Origin: CAZRDB01 sp964598695
Lineage (GTDB): Bacteria; Armatimonadota; Zipacnadia; UBA1398
DNA length: 35,007 nucleotides
Reading direction: 5' to 3'
Assembly: GCA_964598695.1 (NCBI GenBank)
Contig: CAZRDB010000032.1
Coordinates: 1 to 35,007 of the forward strand
Below are positions 1 to 7,756 of the stretch, in pieces. A program made the translations under genes and the position numbers. Every line of letters starts with the position of its first letter. The first letter of the stretch is position 1. The notes below the pieces were generated by a model that was not told where the DNA came from, searched no databases, and worked only from the letters and a program-made list of their open reading frames with translations.

Positions 1-284
1 AGAAGAATGCGGGCTGGAAGGACCTTCCTCGCGGCGGGATCATCCCCGAGGGCGGCACGGCCGCCGAGTTCAAGACCGGCGACTGGCGCACGGGCAATCG
101 GCCCGTGTGGAACGCGGAGAAGTGCATCAACTGTCTGATGTGCTGGGCATACTGCCCCGATTCCTCGATCCTCGTCAGCGAGTCCAAGATGACCGGCATC
201 GACTACGACCACTGCAAGGGCTGTGGCATCTGTGCGGAGGTCTGTCCCCCCAAAGCCGGAGCCATCACGATGGAGTCCGAGTAG
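1..284 (+). CDS. porD: Pyruvate:ferredoxin oxidoreductase delta subunit (2x[4Fe-4S] ferredoxin), 5' end outside window
   Basis: The reading frame is open from base 3 to a TAG at 282-284, and the start lies before the window. The protein carries two ferredoxin cluster motifs: CINCLMCWAYCP and, about 28 residues later, CKGCGICAEVCP. This is the eight-cysteine pattern of the delta subunit of four-subunit 2-oxoacid:ferredoxin oxidoreductases. The segment before the cysteines (GDWRTGNRPVW) is typical of PorD, which passes electrons from the TPP subunit to free ferredoxin. It lies 24 nt upstream of porA on the same strand, so the D-A-B order of a por operon is clear. A gamma subunit would be expected upstream. 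Family assignment is secure; substrate class is inferred from porA. Confidence 0.9.
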   Translation, partial: KNAGWKDLPRGGIIPEGGTAAEFKTGDWRTGNRPVWNAEKCINCLMCWAYCPDSSILVSESKMTGIDYDHCKGCGICAEVCPPKAGAITMESE

Positions 285-308
285 GGCGAAGGAGGGAGAC
301 CTTAGGAT

Positions 309-1478
309 ATGGGCAAGAGAATCCTCATCGAGGGTAACCAAGCGGTATCGCTCGCGCTGAGCCTGATCGATCCCGACGTCGTCGCAGCCTACCCGATCAC
401 TCCGGCCACCGAGGTCGTGCAGAAGTTCTCGGAGTATGTCGCCAACGGCGAGGTCAACACCCAGTTCGTGGCCGTCGAGTCCGAGCACTCGGCGATGTCG
501 GCCTGTATCGGCGCGGCCTGCTCCGGCGTTCGGGTCATGACCGCGACCAGTTCGCAGGGCCTGGCGCTGATGTGGGAGATGCTGTACATCGCCGCGTCGC
601 TGCGCCTGCCGATCGTCATGCCGGTCGCCAACCGGGCGCTGTCCGGCCCGATCAACATCCACTGCGACCACTCCGACACGATGGGCGCGCGGGACGCGGG
701 CTGGATCCACCTGTTCTGCGAGAACACGCAGGAGATCTTCGACAACACGATCCAGGCCGTTCGGATCGCGGAGACCTCGGACGTCCGCCTGCCGGTCATG
801 GTCTGCTTCGACGGTTTCGTCATCAGCCACGCGCAAGAGGTCATCGAGGTGCCCGAGAAGGCGGCCGTCCAGAAGTTCGTCGGCCCGTTCCAGCCCGAGG
901 TGGACCTGCTCGCGCTCAAGCCGCTGACGGTCGGGGCGCTCGACCTGCAGGACTTCTACTTCGAGCACAAGCGCAGCCAGGTCGAGGCCTACACGCACGT
1001 GCCGGCCGCGATCGAGGCCGTCGACAAGGCGTTCGCGGCGGAGTTCGGTCGCTCCTACGGCTTCATGGAGGAGTACCGCATGGAGGGCGCCGAGGTCGCG
1101 CTGGTCGCCCTGGGCTCCACCTGCGGCACGATCAAGGACGTCGTCGACAACCTGTGGGAGCAGGGCAAGAAGGTCGGACTCCTCAAGGTCCGCGTCTTCC
1201 GCCCGTTCCCGGCCGAGATGATCGCCAAGGCGCTCCGTGGCGTGAAGGCCGTGGGCGTCTTCGACCGCTCCATGACCTTCGGCGGCTACGGCAACCCGGT
1301 CTGGACCGAGGTCCGCTCGGCGCTCTACGGCTCCACCACTCCGGTCCTGGACCGCGTCTACGGCCTGGGTGGCCGCGAGATCTCGATGGACGAGATCGCC
1401 GGCTACGCCGATGAGGTCCTGGCCGCCGCGCAGGGCAAGGACGTCCCGCTCATCGACTTCATCGGTGTCCGCGAGTAG
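309..1478 (+). CDS. porA: Pyruvate:ferredoxin oxidoreductase alpha subunit
   Basis: This 389-residue protein is the pyrimidine-binding alpha chain of a four-subunit OFOR, which interconverts pyruvate + CoA with acetyl-CoA + CO2 while reducing ferredoxin. The N-terminal GNQAV and AYPITP (about 27-31) elements, the VESEHSAMSACIGA segment and the ATSSQGLALMWE segment are characteristic. The stretch NRALSGPINIHCDHSD resembles PorA rather than KorA or VorB, hence the pyruvate call. A GGAGGG lies about 13 nt before the ATG, somewhat far, but porD ends only 24 nt upstream and no better start is visible. It is followed 15 nt later by porB. OFOR membership is very secure; the exact 2-oxoacid is inferred from family resemblance. 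Confidence 0.93.
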   Translation: MGKRILIEGNQAVSLALSLIDPDVVAAYPITPATEVVQKFSEYVANGEVNTQFVAVESEHSAMSACIGAACSGVRVMTATSSQGLALMWEMLYIAASLRLPIVMPVANRALSGPINIHCDHSDTMGARDAGWIHLFCENTQEIFDNTIQAVRIAETSDVRLPVMVCFDGFVISHAQEVIEVPEKAAVQKFVGPFQPEVDLLALKPLTVGALDLQDFYFEHKRSQVEAYTHVPAAIEAVDKAFAAEFGRSYGFMEEYRMEGAEVALVALGSTCGTIKDVVDNLWEQGKKVGLLKVRVFRPFPAEMIAKALRGVKAVGVFDRSMTFGGYGNPVWTEVRSALYGSTTPVLDRVYGLGGREISMDEIAGYADEVLAAAQGKDVPLIDFIGVRE

Positions 1479-1493
1479 GAGGCTGACTTCCGC

Positions 1494-2420
1494 ATGGCAT
1501 CGCTCAAGGAACTAGCGGCTCGACCCGAACGACTCACCGGCGGACACCGGCTCTGCGCAGGCTGCGGGGCCACGATCGCCGTCCGCCAGATCCTCATGGC
1601 CACCGAGGACCCGGTCGTCGTCTGCAGCGCGACCGGCTGCCTCGAGGTCTCGACGACGATCTACCCGTACACCTCGTGGGGCGTCCCGTTCGTGCACTCC
1701 GCCTTCGAGAACTCCGCGGCGACCATCTCCGGTGTCGAGGCGGCCTACCAAGCGCGTAAGCGCGCCGGCCGCTCCGAGGAGAACGTGCGGTTCATCGCCT
1801 TCGGCGGCGACGGCGGCACCTACGACATCGGCCTCCAGTCGCTCTCCGGCGCGCTCGAGCGCGGCCACGACTTCGTGTACGTCTGCTACGACAACGGCGC
1901 GTACATGAACACCGGCATCCAGCGCTCGTCGGCCACGCCGTTCGGCGCCAATACGACCACGACCCCGGTCGGCAAGGCCGTCCCCGGCAAGCTCCAGGGC
2001 CGGAAGAACCTGACCGAGATCTGCGTCGCCCACGGTGTGCCGTACGTCGCGCAGTCGATCACCGGCCGCTGGAACGATCTCACCACCAAGGCCGGAAAGG
2101 CGATCCACAAGGGCGGCGCGGCGTTCCTCAACGTCCTCGCCCCCTGCCCCCGCGGCTGGCGCTACGACACCGAGAAGCTCGTGGAGATCTGCCGCCTCGC
2201 GATGGACACCTGCGCGTGGCCGCTCTACGAGGTCGAGGACGGCGTCTACAAGCTCAGCTACGAGCCGAAGCAGAAGCTGCCGATCGAGGAGTACCTGAAG
2301 CCTCAGGGCCGCTTCCGCCACATGTTCCAGCCGGGCAACGAGTACATGATCGAGCAGGCCCAGGCCGAGGTCGACGCGACCTGGGAGCGCTTGCTCAAGC
2401 TCTGCGGCAAGAGCGCCTAG
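1494..2420 (+). CDS. porB: Pyruvate:ferredoxin oxidoreductase beta subunit (TPP-binding)
   Basis: This 308-residue protein is the catalytic beta chain that binds thiamine pyrophosphate and a [4Fe-4S] cluster. The cluster cysteines are visible as CAGC at residues 21-24, further cysteines at 44 and 49, and a late Cys in APCPRGW. The TPP/Mg motif is GDGGTYDIG (from residue 105), with the Asn-containing partner segment DNGAYMNTG about 28 residues on. The sequence after it (QRSSATPFGANTTTTP) is the usual PorB signature. An AGGAGG overlapping the porA stop region serves the ATG. It is the last gene of the por operon: a 12-bp hairpin follows at 2460-2493. Confidence 0.94.
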   Translation: MASLKELAARPERLTGGHRLCAGCGATIAVRQILMATEDPVVVCSATGCLEVSTTIYPYTSWGVPFVHSAFENSAATISGVEAAYQARKRAGRSEENVRFIAFGGDGGTYDIGLQSLSGALERGHDFVYVCYDNGAYMNTGIQRSSATPFGANTTTTPVGKAVPGKLQGRKNLTEICVAHGVPYVAQSITGRWNDLTTKAGKAIHKGGAAFLNVLAPCPRGWRYDTEKLVEICRLAMDTCAWPLYEVEDGVYKLSYEPKQKLPIEEYLKPQGRFRHMFQPGNEYMIEQAQAEVDATWERLLKLCGKSA

Positions 2421-2423
2421 CGC

Positions 2424-2442
2424 CGAGCGGCGCTTCCGCTCG
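2424..2442 (+). other. Short 7-bp hairpin just after porB
   Basis: CGAGCGG and CCGCTCG pair perfectly around a 5-nt loop, four bases after the porB stop. It lies upstream of the longer hairpin at 2460-2493 and may stabilise the mRNA 3' end. Function is inferred from position only. Confidence 0.4.
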
Positions 2443-2459
2443 ACAACCGAGCACACGGC

Positions 2460-2493
2460 ACGGGCTCTCCCTGAACCCTCGGGGAGAGCCCGT
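2460..2493 (+). terminator. Terminator hairpin of the por operon
   Basis: ACGGGCTCTCCC and GGGAGAGCCCGT form a perfect 12-bp stem around a 10-nt loop, followed by CGTTTGCC. The stem is strong but the T-run is short, as is common in GC-rich genomes. It separates porB from the HDOD genes. Confidence 0.75.
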
Positions 2494-2534
2494 CGTTTGC
2501 CGGGTGGGGGTGTCCTCGATGCGAGAAGGCGGCC

Positions 2535-3383
2535 ATGGCGATCACGCGTGAGGAGTTCGTGGAGCGGATCGGCGACATCCCGACCCTCCCGTTCATCGCG
2601 GCCAAGCTGCTCGATCTGGTCTCCGACGCGGCTTCCTCGGCGGTTGACGTGGCCCGCGTGATCGCCTATGACCAGGCGACCTCCACCCGCCTCCTACGCC
2701 TGGCCAACTCCGCGCACTTCAGCCTGGGCCGCCGTGTGACGACCATCCGCGACGCGGTCGTCCTCATCGGGTACGAGGGCGTACGCCGGATCGCCCTGGG
2801 TCTCGCCGTCCTCGACCACTTCGCTCAGGGCTCGGCCGCCTCGGGCCTCGACTTCGCCCGCCTGTGGCTTCACGCGATCGGCGTGGGGTGCGCGGCGCGC
2901 GAGCTGGCTCCGCGCGTCGAGGTGGGCGGCGAGGAGGCCTTCGTCTGCGGCCTCCTGCACGACGTGGGGAAGGTCGCGCTCGCCTCCCTCGCCCCGGAGG
3001 ACTACGGCCGCGCCGTCCAGCGAGCGGCGGAAGGGACGACGATCCGCGAGGCGGAGCGCGAGGTGTTCGGCTTCAGTCACGACGACGTCGCGGCGCTGAT
3101 CCTGGGCGAGTGGCGCTTCCCCGAGCAGGTGACCTTGGCCGCGGCGCGCCACCACGAGCCCCGCCCCGGCACGCACCACTGCGAGAGCGTCGCGCTGGTC
3201 CACGCGGGCGACGGGTTGGTCCGCCAAGCGATGCTCGGCTACCCGGGGGACATGGTGACTCCCACGATCGACCCTTGGGCCCGCGACTTGCTTCGCCTTC
3301 AGGACCTCGACACGGCGGAGTTCGCCATGCGCGTGACGGCCCATGCGCGCGAGCGCTGGAAGGCCCTCATGCCGAGCGGCTGA
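2535..3383 (+). CDS. HDOD domain protein, first of a tandem pair
   Basis: This 282-residue protein consists almost entirely of an HDOD domain, a degenerate relative of HD phosphohydrolases used as a protein-interaction or signalling module in motility, stress and second-messenger pathways. Visible features are the N-terminal LPTLPFIAAKLL helix, the DQATSTRLLRLANSA segment that marks HDOD families, and an intact LLHDVGK at about 141-146 with a later HHE. The HD pair is therefore kept, unlike in many HDOD proteins, so residual hydrolase activity cannot be excluded. No receiver, GGDEF or EAL domain is attached. It is closely related along its full length to the next gene. Biological target unknown. 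Confidence 0.85.
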   Translation: MAITREEFVERIGDIPTLPFIAAKLLDLVSDAASSAVDVARVIAYDQATSTRLLRLANSAHFSLGRRVTTIRDAVVLIGYEGVRRIALGLAVLDHFAQGSAASGLDFARLWLHAIGVGCAARELAPRVEVGGEEAFVCGLLHDVGKVALASLAPEDYGRAVQRAAEGTTIREAEREVFGFSHDDVAALILGEWRFPEQVTLAAARHHEPRPGTHHCESVALVHAGDGLVRQAMLGYPGDMVTPTIDPWARDLLRLQDLDTAEFAMRVTAHARERWKALMPSG

Positions 3384-3398
3384 GGCCCCCCCCGGCAC

Positions 3399-3427
3399 GG
3401 CGCGCTGAACCCCCGGTTCGGCGCGCC
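3399..3427 (+). terminator. Hairpin between the two HDOD genes
   Basis: GGCGCGCTGAACC pairs with GGTTCGGCGCGCC (13 bp with one G-U) around a CCC loop and is followed by CGTTTA. It suggests that the two HDOD copies are at least partly separate transcription units. Confidence 0.65.
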
Positions 3428-3481
3428 CGTTTACCCAAGGGCGCCGGGGTGCCCCGTGCCCGAGGGAACCGGGAGGCGATC

Positions 3482-4330
3482 GTGTCCATCTCACGTGAGG
3501 AGTTCTGCGAGCGCGTGGGCGACCTGCCCACGCTCCCGTTCATCGCCGCGAAGCTGCTCGACACCCTGTCGGATGCAGGCTCGTCGGCGGTGGACGTCGC
3601 TCGCATCATCGCCTCAGACCAGGCCACCTCGACGCGGCTTCTGCGCCTCGCGAACTCGGCGTACTTCAGCCTGGGTCGGAGGATCGCGACCATCCGCGAC
3701 GCGATCGTGCTGATCGGGTACGAGGGGGTCCGGCGGATCGCGCTCGGCCTCGCGGTGCTCGACCAGTTCAGCCAAGGCTCTCCCGCATCCGGGCTGGACT
3801 TCACCCGCCTGTGGCTCCACGCCATCGGTGTCGGCTGCGCCGCGCGCGAGCTGGCCCCACGGCTCGCGAAGGACGGCGAGGAGGCCTTCATCTGTGGCCT
3901 GTTGCACGACGTGGGCAAGGTTGTGATGGCCTCGGCACAGCCCGCGGAGTACGCCGAGGCGGTACACCTTGCGGCCACGGGGCGGGCGATCCTCGAATCG
4001 GAGATCGAGGTCTTCGGGTTCTCCCACTGCGATGTTGCCGAGTTGGTCCTCTCCGAGTGGCACTTCCCGGAGCAGGTCACCCACGCTGCGAGCCTGCACC
4101 ACGAGCCGCCGCGCGAGGTCGCCAGCATGGCCTCGGTCGCACTGGTCCATGCCAGCGACTGCCTGGTCCGGCAGGCCGGCCTGGGCTTCCCGGGCGACGA
4201 GCTGGTGCCCACCACCGTTCCGTGGGTCTGTGACGTGCTGGGCCTGAGCGGCCTCGATCTGGCGGAGTTCTCCGCCCGCCTCACCGCGCTCACCCGGGAC
4301 CGGTGGAAGGTCCTCATGCCGAGCGCGTGA
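3482..4330 (+). CDS. HDOD domain protein, second of a tandem pair
   Basis: The start is the GTG at 3482, preceded by GGGAGG. The open frame continues upstream into the first copy but has no homology there. From this GTG the protein is 282 residues, the same length as its neighbour, and aligns to it without gaps. By eye identity is about 70%, nearer 85% over the first half (SREEF...LPTLPFIAAKLL, DQATSTRLLRLANSA) and lower in the last 130 residues. LLHDVGK and HHE are kept here too. The pair looks like a tandem duplication whose C-terminal halves have diverged, possibly for different partners. Function beyond HDOD signalling is unknown. Confidence 0.85.
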   Translation: MSISREEFCERVGDLPTLPFIAAKLLDTLSDAGSSAVDVARIIASDQATSTRLLRLANSAYFSLGRRIATIRDAIVLIGYEGVRRIALGLAVLDQFSQGSPASGLDFTRLWLHAIGVGCAARELAPRLAKDGEEAFICGLLHDVGKVVMASAQPAEYAEAVHLAATGRAILESEIEVFGFSHCDVAELVLSEWHFPEQVTHAASLHHEPPREVASMASVALVHASDCLVRQAGLGFPGDELVPTTVPWVCDVLGLSGLDLAEFSARLTALTRDRWKVLMPSA

Positions 4331-4341
4331 GCCGGCGCGAA

Positions 4342-4375
4342 GGACGGCCCCTCGGCGGGGGCAACCGGTCCGTCC
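4342..4375. terminator. Hairpin between the convergent HDOD and kor operons
   Basis: GGACGG and CCGTCC enclose an inner stem CCCC(TCGGC)GGGG. It lies in the 48-nt gap between convergent genes and could terminate either direction. No T-run is evident. Confidence 0.45.
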
Positions 4376-4378
4376 GGA

Positions 4379-4924
4379 CTACCCCCGGGCCAGTTCCGCC
4401 CCTCGCTCGAGTGCGGCGCGGTTGAGATCGAGGAAGCGGGCGCGCTTCTGGCCCAGGAGCCCCGGCAGGGCGTCGATGAGCCACCCGAACGGGAGGTCCG
4501 GGTAGACCACGGAGAGCGCTCCGGCGGTCACCATGTTCGCCACCCGGACATCGCCCAGCTCCTGCGCGATGTCGCTCGCGGGGAGGGCGGCGAGCCGCAG
4601 GTCGCCGCGGGCGGAGAACGGCCCGGTCGCGGCGAGGGTGGTGTTGACGACGACGCTGGCGCCCTCGGTGAGGGTCGGCAGGATCCGCTCGACCGAGAGG
4701 TCGCAGAGGAAGATCGCCGCGTAGGGCTCGGCGACCATCATCGAGCCGACGGGGTCATCGGAGACGACAACGAGGGCGTTGGAGCTGCCGCCGCGCACCT
4801 CGGGCGAGTAGATCGGCGTGTTGGTGACGTTCTTGCCGTGGCTGATCCCGGCGACGCCGATGAGCTGGCCGACGGTCAGAGCGCCCTGCCCCCCGACTCC
4901 GGCGATGGCAAGCTCAAGGTGCAT
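4379..4924 (-). CDS. korC: 2-oxoacid:ferredoxin oxidoreductase gamma subunit
   Basis: From the ATG at 4924 the product is 181 residues and begins at once with the gamma-subunit signature (AGVGGQGALTVGQLIG). The conserved PIYSPEVRGGSS and, further on, VANMVTAGAL are also present. An earlier in-frame ATG would add an arginine/proline-rich extension unlike the family, so it was rejected. The chosen start overlaps the beta subunit stop by 11 nt, implying translational coupling. The gamma chain completes the alpha/beta/gamma/delta OFOR complex and binds part of the CoA site. It is the last gene of the long minus-strand run. Gamma assignment is firm; 2-oxoglutarate versus branched-chain specificity is open. 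Confidence 0.9.
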   Translation of the reverse strand: MHLELAIAGVGGQGALTVGQLIGVAGISHGKNVTNTPIYSPEVRGGSSNALVVVSDDPVGSMMVAEPYAAIFLCDLSVERILPTLTEGASVVVNTTLAATGPFSARGDLRLAALPASDIAQELGDVRVANMVTAGALSVVYPDLPFGWLIDALPGLLGQKRARFLDLNRAALERGAELARG

Positions 4925-5690
4925 CGGTGGCCGCCTCCTCGGCGGACGGGAGGTCACGGACCTCGCCGACCGCGTAGTACTCGGACATCGCGCCTTCGAG
5001 GTGGTCGAGCGCCTCCTTGGGCGACATGCCCCACCAGGTCGGGCACGACGACAACACCTCGACCATGCCGAAACCGCCGTGGTCGACCTGGGCGTCGAAC
5101 GCCTTGCGGATGTAGCGCTTGGCGGCGCGGATCCACTTCGGGCCGGCCATCGAGGCGCGGGCGAGGTAGGTCGGACCCTCGAGCTGGTTGAGCATCTCGA
5201 CCATGCGGACGGGGTAGCCGCACTGCCGCGGATCGCGGCCGAAGGGGGCCGTGGAGGCCCGCTGGCCGACCAGCGTCGTGGGGGCCATCTGTCCCTGGGT
5301 CATCCCGAAGACGGCGTTGTTGACGAAGATCACCGTGATCGCCTCGTTGCGCGCCGCGGCGTGGACGATCTCGCCCATGCCGATCGAGGCGAGGTCACCG
5401 TCGCCCTGGTAGGAGAAGACGACGTTGCCGGGCAGGGCGCGCTTGATGCCCGTCGCGACGGCGGGGGCCCGGCCGTGGGCCGCCTGGACCATGTCGACGT
5501 TGAAGTAGTTGTAGGCATAGACCGAGCAGCCGACCGGGGCGATCCCGACGGCGCGCTCGCGGCAGCCGATCTCGTCGATCACCTCGGCGACCAGGCGGTG
5601 GATGATCCCGTGGGTGCAGCCCGGGCAGTAGTGCATGAGGCGATCGTGCAGCGCCTCGGGGGGACGGAACGTGACGGTCGGCGCGCTCAT
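4914..5690 (-). CDS. korB: 2-oxoacid:ferredoxin oxidoreductase beta subunit (TPP-binding)
   Basis: The ATG at 5690 overlaps the alpha subunit stop as ATGA and gives 258 residues. Much longer open frame exists upstream but it is only antisense-like shadow coding. Cluster cysteines appear as CPGC at 22-25, a Cys near 55 (APVGCSVY) and a late one in SSCPTWW. TPP binding is marked by GDGDL (96-100) and the NNAVFGMTQGQ segment. The TWW..SP tail and the short length resemble KorB/VorC rather than PorB. The enzyme decarboxylates a 2-oxoacid to its acyl-CoA with reduction of ferredoxin. Which 2-oxoacid cannot be decided from motifs. Confidence 0.92.
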   Translation of the reverse strand: MSAPTVTFRPPEALHDRLMHYCPGCTHGIIHRLVAEVIDEIGCRERAVGIAPVGCSVYAYNYFNVDMVQAAHGRAPAVATGIKRALPGNVVFSYQGDGDLASIGMGEIVHAAARNEAITVIFVNNAVFGMTQGQMAPTTLVGQRASTAPFGRDPRQCGYPVRMVEMLNQLEGPTYLARASMAGPKWIRAAKRYIRKAFDAQVDHGGFGMVEVLSSCPTWWGMSPKEALDHLEGAMSEYYAVGEVRDLPSAEEAATDAP

Positions 5691-6772
5691 GGGGTGAGTC
5701 CTCCTCCCGCGCCCAGCAGGCGCTCGACCTCGGCGACGACCTCGGGGACCGAGGGGATGTTCCCGCCGGTGCGGCCGAAGAAGCGGACCGGCGCGGCGTC
5801 GCCGACGGCCAACTCGACGTCCTGGACCATCTGGCCCATGTTCATCTCGACCGAAAGGACCAGTCGCATCCTGCCGGCCAGCTCGCGGAGCCGGGCGGCG
5901 GGGTAGGGGAGGAGCGTGATCGGCCGCAGCAGGCCGGCGCGGACCCCCCGGGCGCGGAGCCGGTCGAGGACGGTGCGACAGACGCGGGCCGAAGTGCCAA
6001 AGGCAACGAGCAGCACCTCGGCGTCCTCGGTCTCGATCTCCTCCCAGCGGAGCGCCTCGCGGGCCACCCGCTCGTGGCGTTCCCGGATCCGGTGGTTGAC
6101 CGTCTCCATGTCGTCGGGCGCGGAGTAGAGCGAGTTGATGACATTGGGCGCGCGGCCCTTGGCGCCGGTGAGCGCCCAGGGCTTCTCGGGCGGGGGAGGG
6201 GGCGCGTCGGCGCGCGGCCGCATCGACTCCATCATCTGTCCGAGGACGGCGTCGGCGAGGACGATGACCGGGGAACGGGCGGCGTCGGCCAGGTCGAAGG
6301 CCCAGGCGGTGAAGTCGTAGACCTCCTGCACCGACCACGGCGCCAGGGTGATCAGACGGAGGTCGCCGTGGCCCATCCGCGTCGCCTGGAGGTAGTCCGA
6401 CTGCGCCGCGGCGATATTGCCGAGGCCGGGCCCGCCGCGCGACATGTTGACGATCACGCAGGGCAGCTCCGAGGCGGCGAGGTAGGAGATCCCCTCGGTC
6501 ATGAGCGAGATGCCCGGGCTGGAGCTGGTGGTCATGGCACGAACGCCGGCGCTGGCGGCGCCGTAGACCATGTTGATCGAAGCGAGTTCCGACTCGCCCT
6601 GGAGGAAGGTGCCGCCGACCTCCGGGAGGCGCTTGGACATGTACTCCGGGATCTCGTTCTGCGGGGTGATCGGGTAGCCGAAGAAGAAGCGGCAGCCGGC
6701 CCAGATCGCCCCCTCGCAGACCGCCTCGTTGCCCTTGAGGAGGAGAGGGTCTCCGTGCTGCGGACTGCTCAT
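5687..6772 (-). CDS. korA: 2-oxoacid:ferredoxin oxidoreductase alpha subunit (Kor/Vor type)
   Basis: This 361-residue alpha chain has GNEAVCEGAI, FGYPITPQNEIPEYM (about 32-46), the GESELASINMVYGAA segment and TTSSSPGISLMTEG. The later NMSRGGPGLGN and AQSDYLQATRMGHGD are typical of KorA/VorB. These differ clearly from the PorA at 309-1478, so the window encodes two non-redundant OFORs. It starts in a 4-nt ATGA overlap with the ferredoxin gene and ends in another with korB. The family mixes 2-oxoglutarate and branched-chain (3-methyl-2-oxobutanoate) enzymes; korA is used as a working name. Confidence 0.91.
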   Translation of the reverse strand: MSSPQHGDPLLLKGNEAVCEGAIWAGCRFFFGYPITPQNEIPEYMSKRLPEVGGTFLQGESELASINMVYGAASAGVRAMTTSSSPGISLMTEGISYLAASELPCVIVNMSRGGPGLGNIAAAQSDYLQATRMGHGDLRLITLAPWSVQEVYDFTAWAFDLADAARSPVIVLADAVLGQMMESMRPRADAPPPPPEKPWALTGAKGRAPNVINSLYSAPDDMETVNHRIRERHERVAREALRWEEIETEDAEVLLVAFGTSARVCRTVLDRLRARGVRAGLLRPITLLPYPAARLRELAGRMRLVLSVEMNMGQMVQDVELAVGDAAPVRFFGRTGGNIPSVPEVVAEVERLLGAGGGLTP

Positions 6773-7017
6773 CCTGTCGTCACCTCATCGGCCTGGGTTC
6801 GCTCGCGTGCGGTGCGCTCCACCAGCACGATGGCCACATGGGGGCACATCAGCGCACACGTCGCGCACCCGATGCACAGCTCGGGGCGCTGCTGCTCGAC
6901 GGGGTTGAGCCCGTCGCGGTTGAAGCGTGAGGAGGAGCCGAGCACCTGACGCGGGCAGTAGACGATGCACAGCCCACAGCCGCGGCAACGCTCGTCATCC
7001 ACGATGATCCGACTCAC
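6769..7017 (-). CDS. korD: Ferredoxin-like delta subunit of the second OFOR
   Basis: The product carries two [4Fe-4S] motifs, CRGCGLCIVYCP and CIGCATCALMCP, separated by about 30 residues, as expected for the small electron-transfer subunit of this OFOR. The start chosen is the GTG at 7017: a GGAGG lies 6 nt before it and the protein then begins VSRIIVDDERC. An ATG at 7029 is in frame but has no ribosome site, and further upstream extension is unlikely. Length from the GTG is 82 residues. The stop overlaps korA by 4 nt. The gene sits 55 nt downstream of a P-loop NTPase gene on the same strand. Confidence 0.88.
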   Translation of the reverse strand: MSRIIVDDERCRGCGLCIVYCPRQVLGSSSRFNRDGLNPVEQQRPELCIGCATCALMCPHVAIVLVERTARERTQADEVTTG

Positions 7018-7072
7018 GAGAGCCTCCATTCGCCCGGGGGGCCGTCCCAACCCTCCTTGGCCGAGATACCGC

Positions 7073-7756
7073 TCATACCTCCCAAGGGAATCGTAGCACA
7101 TGGGTGACCGGAATGAGGGGAACTCCCTCCTCAGCGCCGACCCGGTCGAGAAGACCCGAGGGGATACCGGCCGCGATGAGGGGGAGCCGCTGCTCGCGGG
7201 CGAACGCGCGGGCCCACTCGAGTCCCGGCCGCCACTCGTCGAGCGTGGTCGCGGCGCACAGGTGCGTGTTGCTTAGCATGTGGGTCACGGGGATGCCGTT
7301 GGCGGCCAGGTCGCGCAGGAGCCGCCGCGCGCCCTCGGTCTGGCCCTCGGGCCGGTTGCGGTTGAGCACGAGGATCCCCTGCAGGCGGGTCGTGTCGAGC
7401 TGGGAGAGCAGGTGGGAAAGGGCTCGCGCCCCCGGAACGCTGCCGCCGAGGTCGACGAGCACGGTGCGGGCGCCCTCGATGCCCTGGCGGATCGCCGCGC
7501 CCATCGCGGGCGGGATCGCCGGAAGCTCGGAGACAGCGAGGTCGCCGCCCGGGGCGATGACCTCGACCCCGGCGCCGTCGAGGCGTTGCCGCGCGTCGCG
7601 GGACCGGAAGTACGGCGTGACGATGTCGAGGTCGACGATGGTGACGGGCAGCCCCTGCTCGGCGAGCTGCAGCGCGAGCGCGATGGTGACCTCGGTCTTG
7701 CCGGCGCCGAACTCGCCCAGAATGAGCGAGGCCCGGTGCGCGAGGAGATCCCTCAC
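7073..7756 (-). CDS. P-loop NTPase of unknown role, upstream of the OFOR genes
   Basis: Starting at the GTG at 7756, which overlaps the previous stop by 4 nt, this is a 227-residue single-domain nucleotide-binding protein. A Walker A motif GEFGAGKT lies at residues 14-21. It is followed by VTIVDLDIVTPYFRSRD, a signalling/regulatory NTPase feature of the MinD/CobQ/G3E-like broad class, and VLVDLGGSVPGA as a Walker B-like strand. The open frame runs far upstream but only as overlap with other genes. I do not recognise a named family. Its place directly before the ferredoxin and alpha subunits suggests a role in assembly, cofactor insertion or regulation of the OFOR. This is inference from neighbourhood alone. 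Confidence 0.75.
   Translation of the reverse strand: MRDLLAHRASLILGEFGAGKTEVTIALALQLAEQGLPVTIVDLDIVTPYFRSRDARQRLDGAGVEVIAPGGDLAVSELPAIPPAMGAAIRQGIEGARTVLVDLGGSVPGARALSHLLSQLDTTRLQGILVLNRNRPEGQTEGARRLLRDLAANGIPVTHMLSNTHLCAATTLDEWRPGLEWARAFAREQRLPLIAAGIPSGLLDRVGAEEGVPLIPVTHVLRFPWEV

Noticed and set aside
2864..3481. N-terminal extension of the second HDOD protein
   Set aside because: It is an out-of-frame reading of the first HDOD gene. The GTG at 3482 has a good GGGAGG and gives the same length as the paralog.
5691..6338. N-terminal extension of korB
   Set aside because: The extra sequence is Arg/Pro/Gly-rich and antisense-like, lying within korA in another frame. The ATG at 5690 overlaps the korA stop as ATGA and matches family length.
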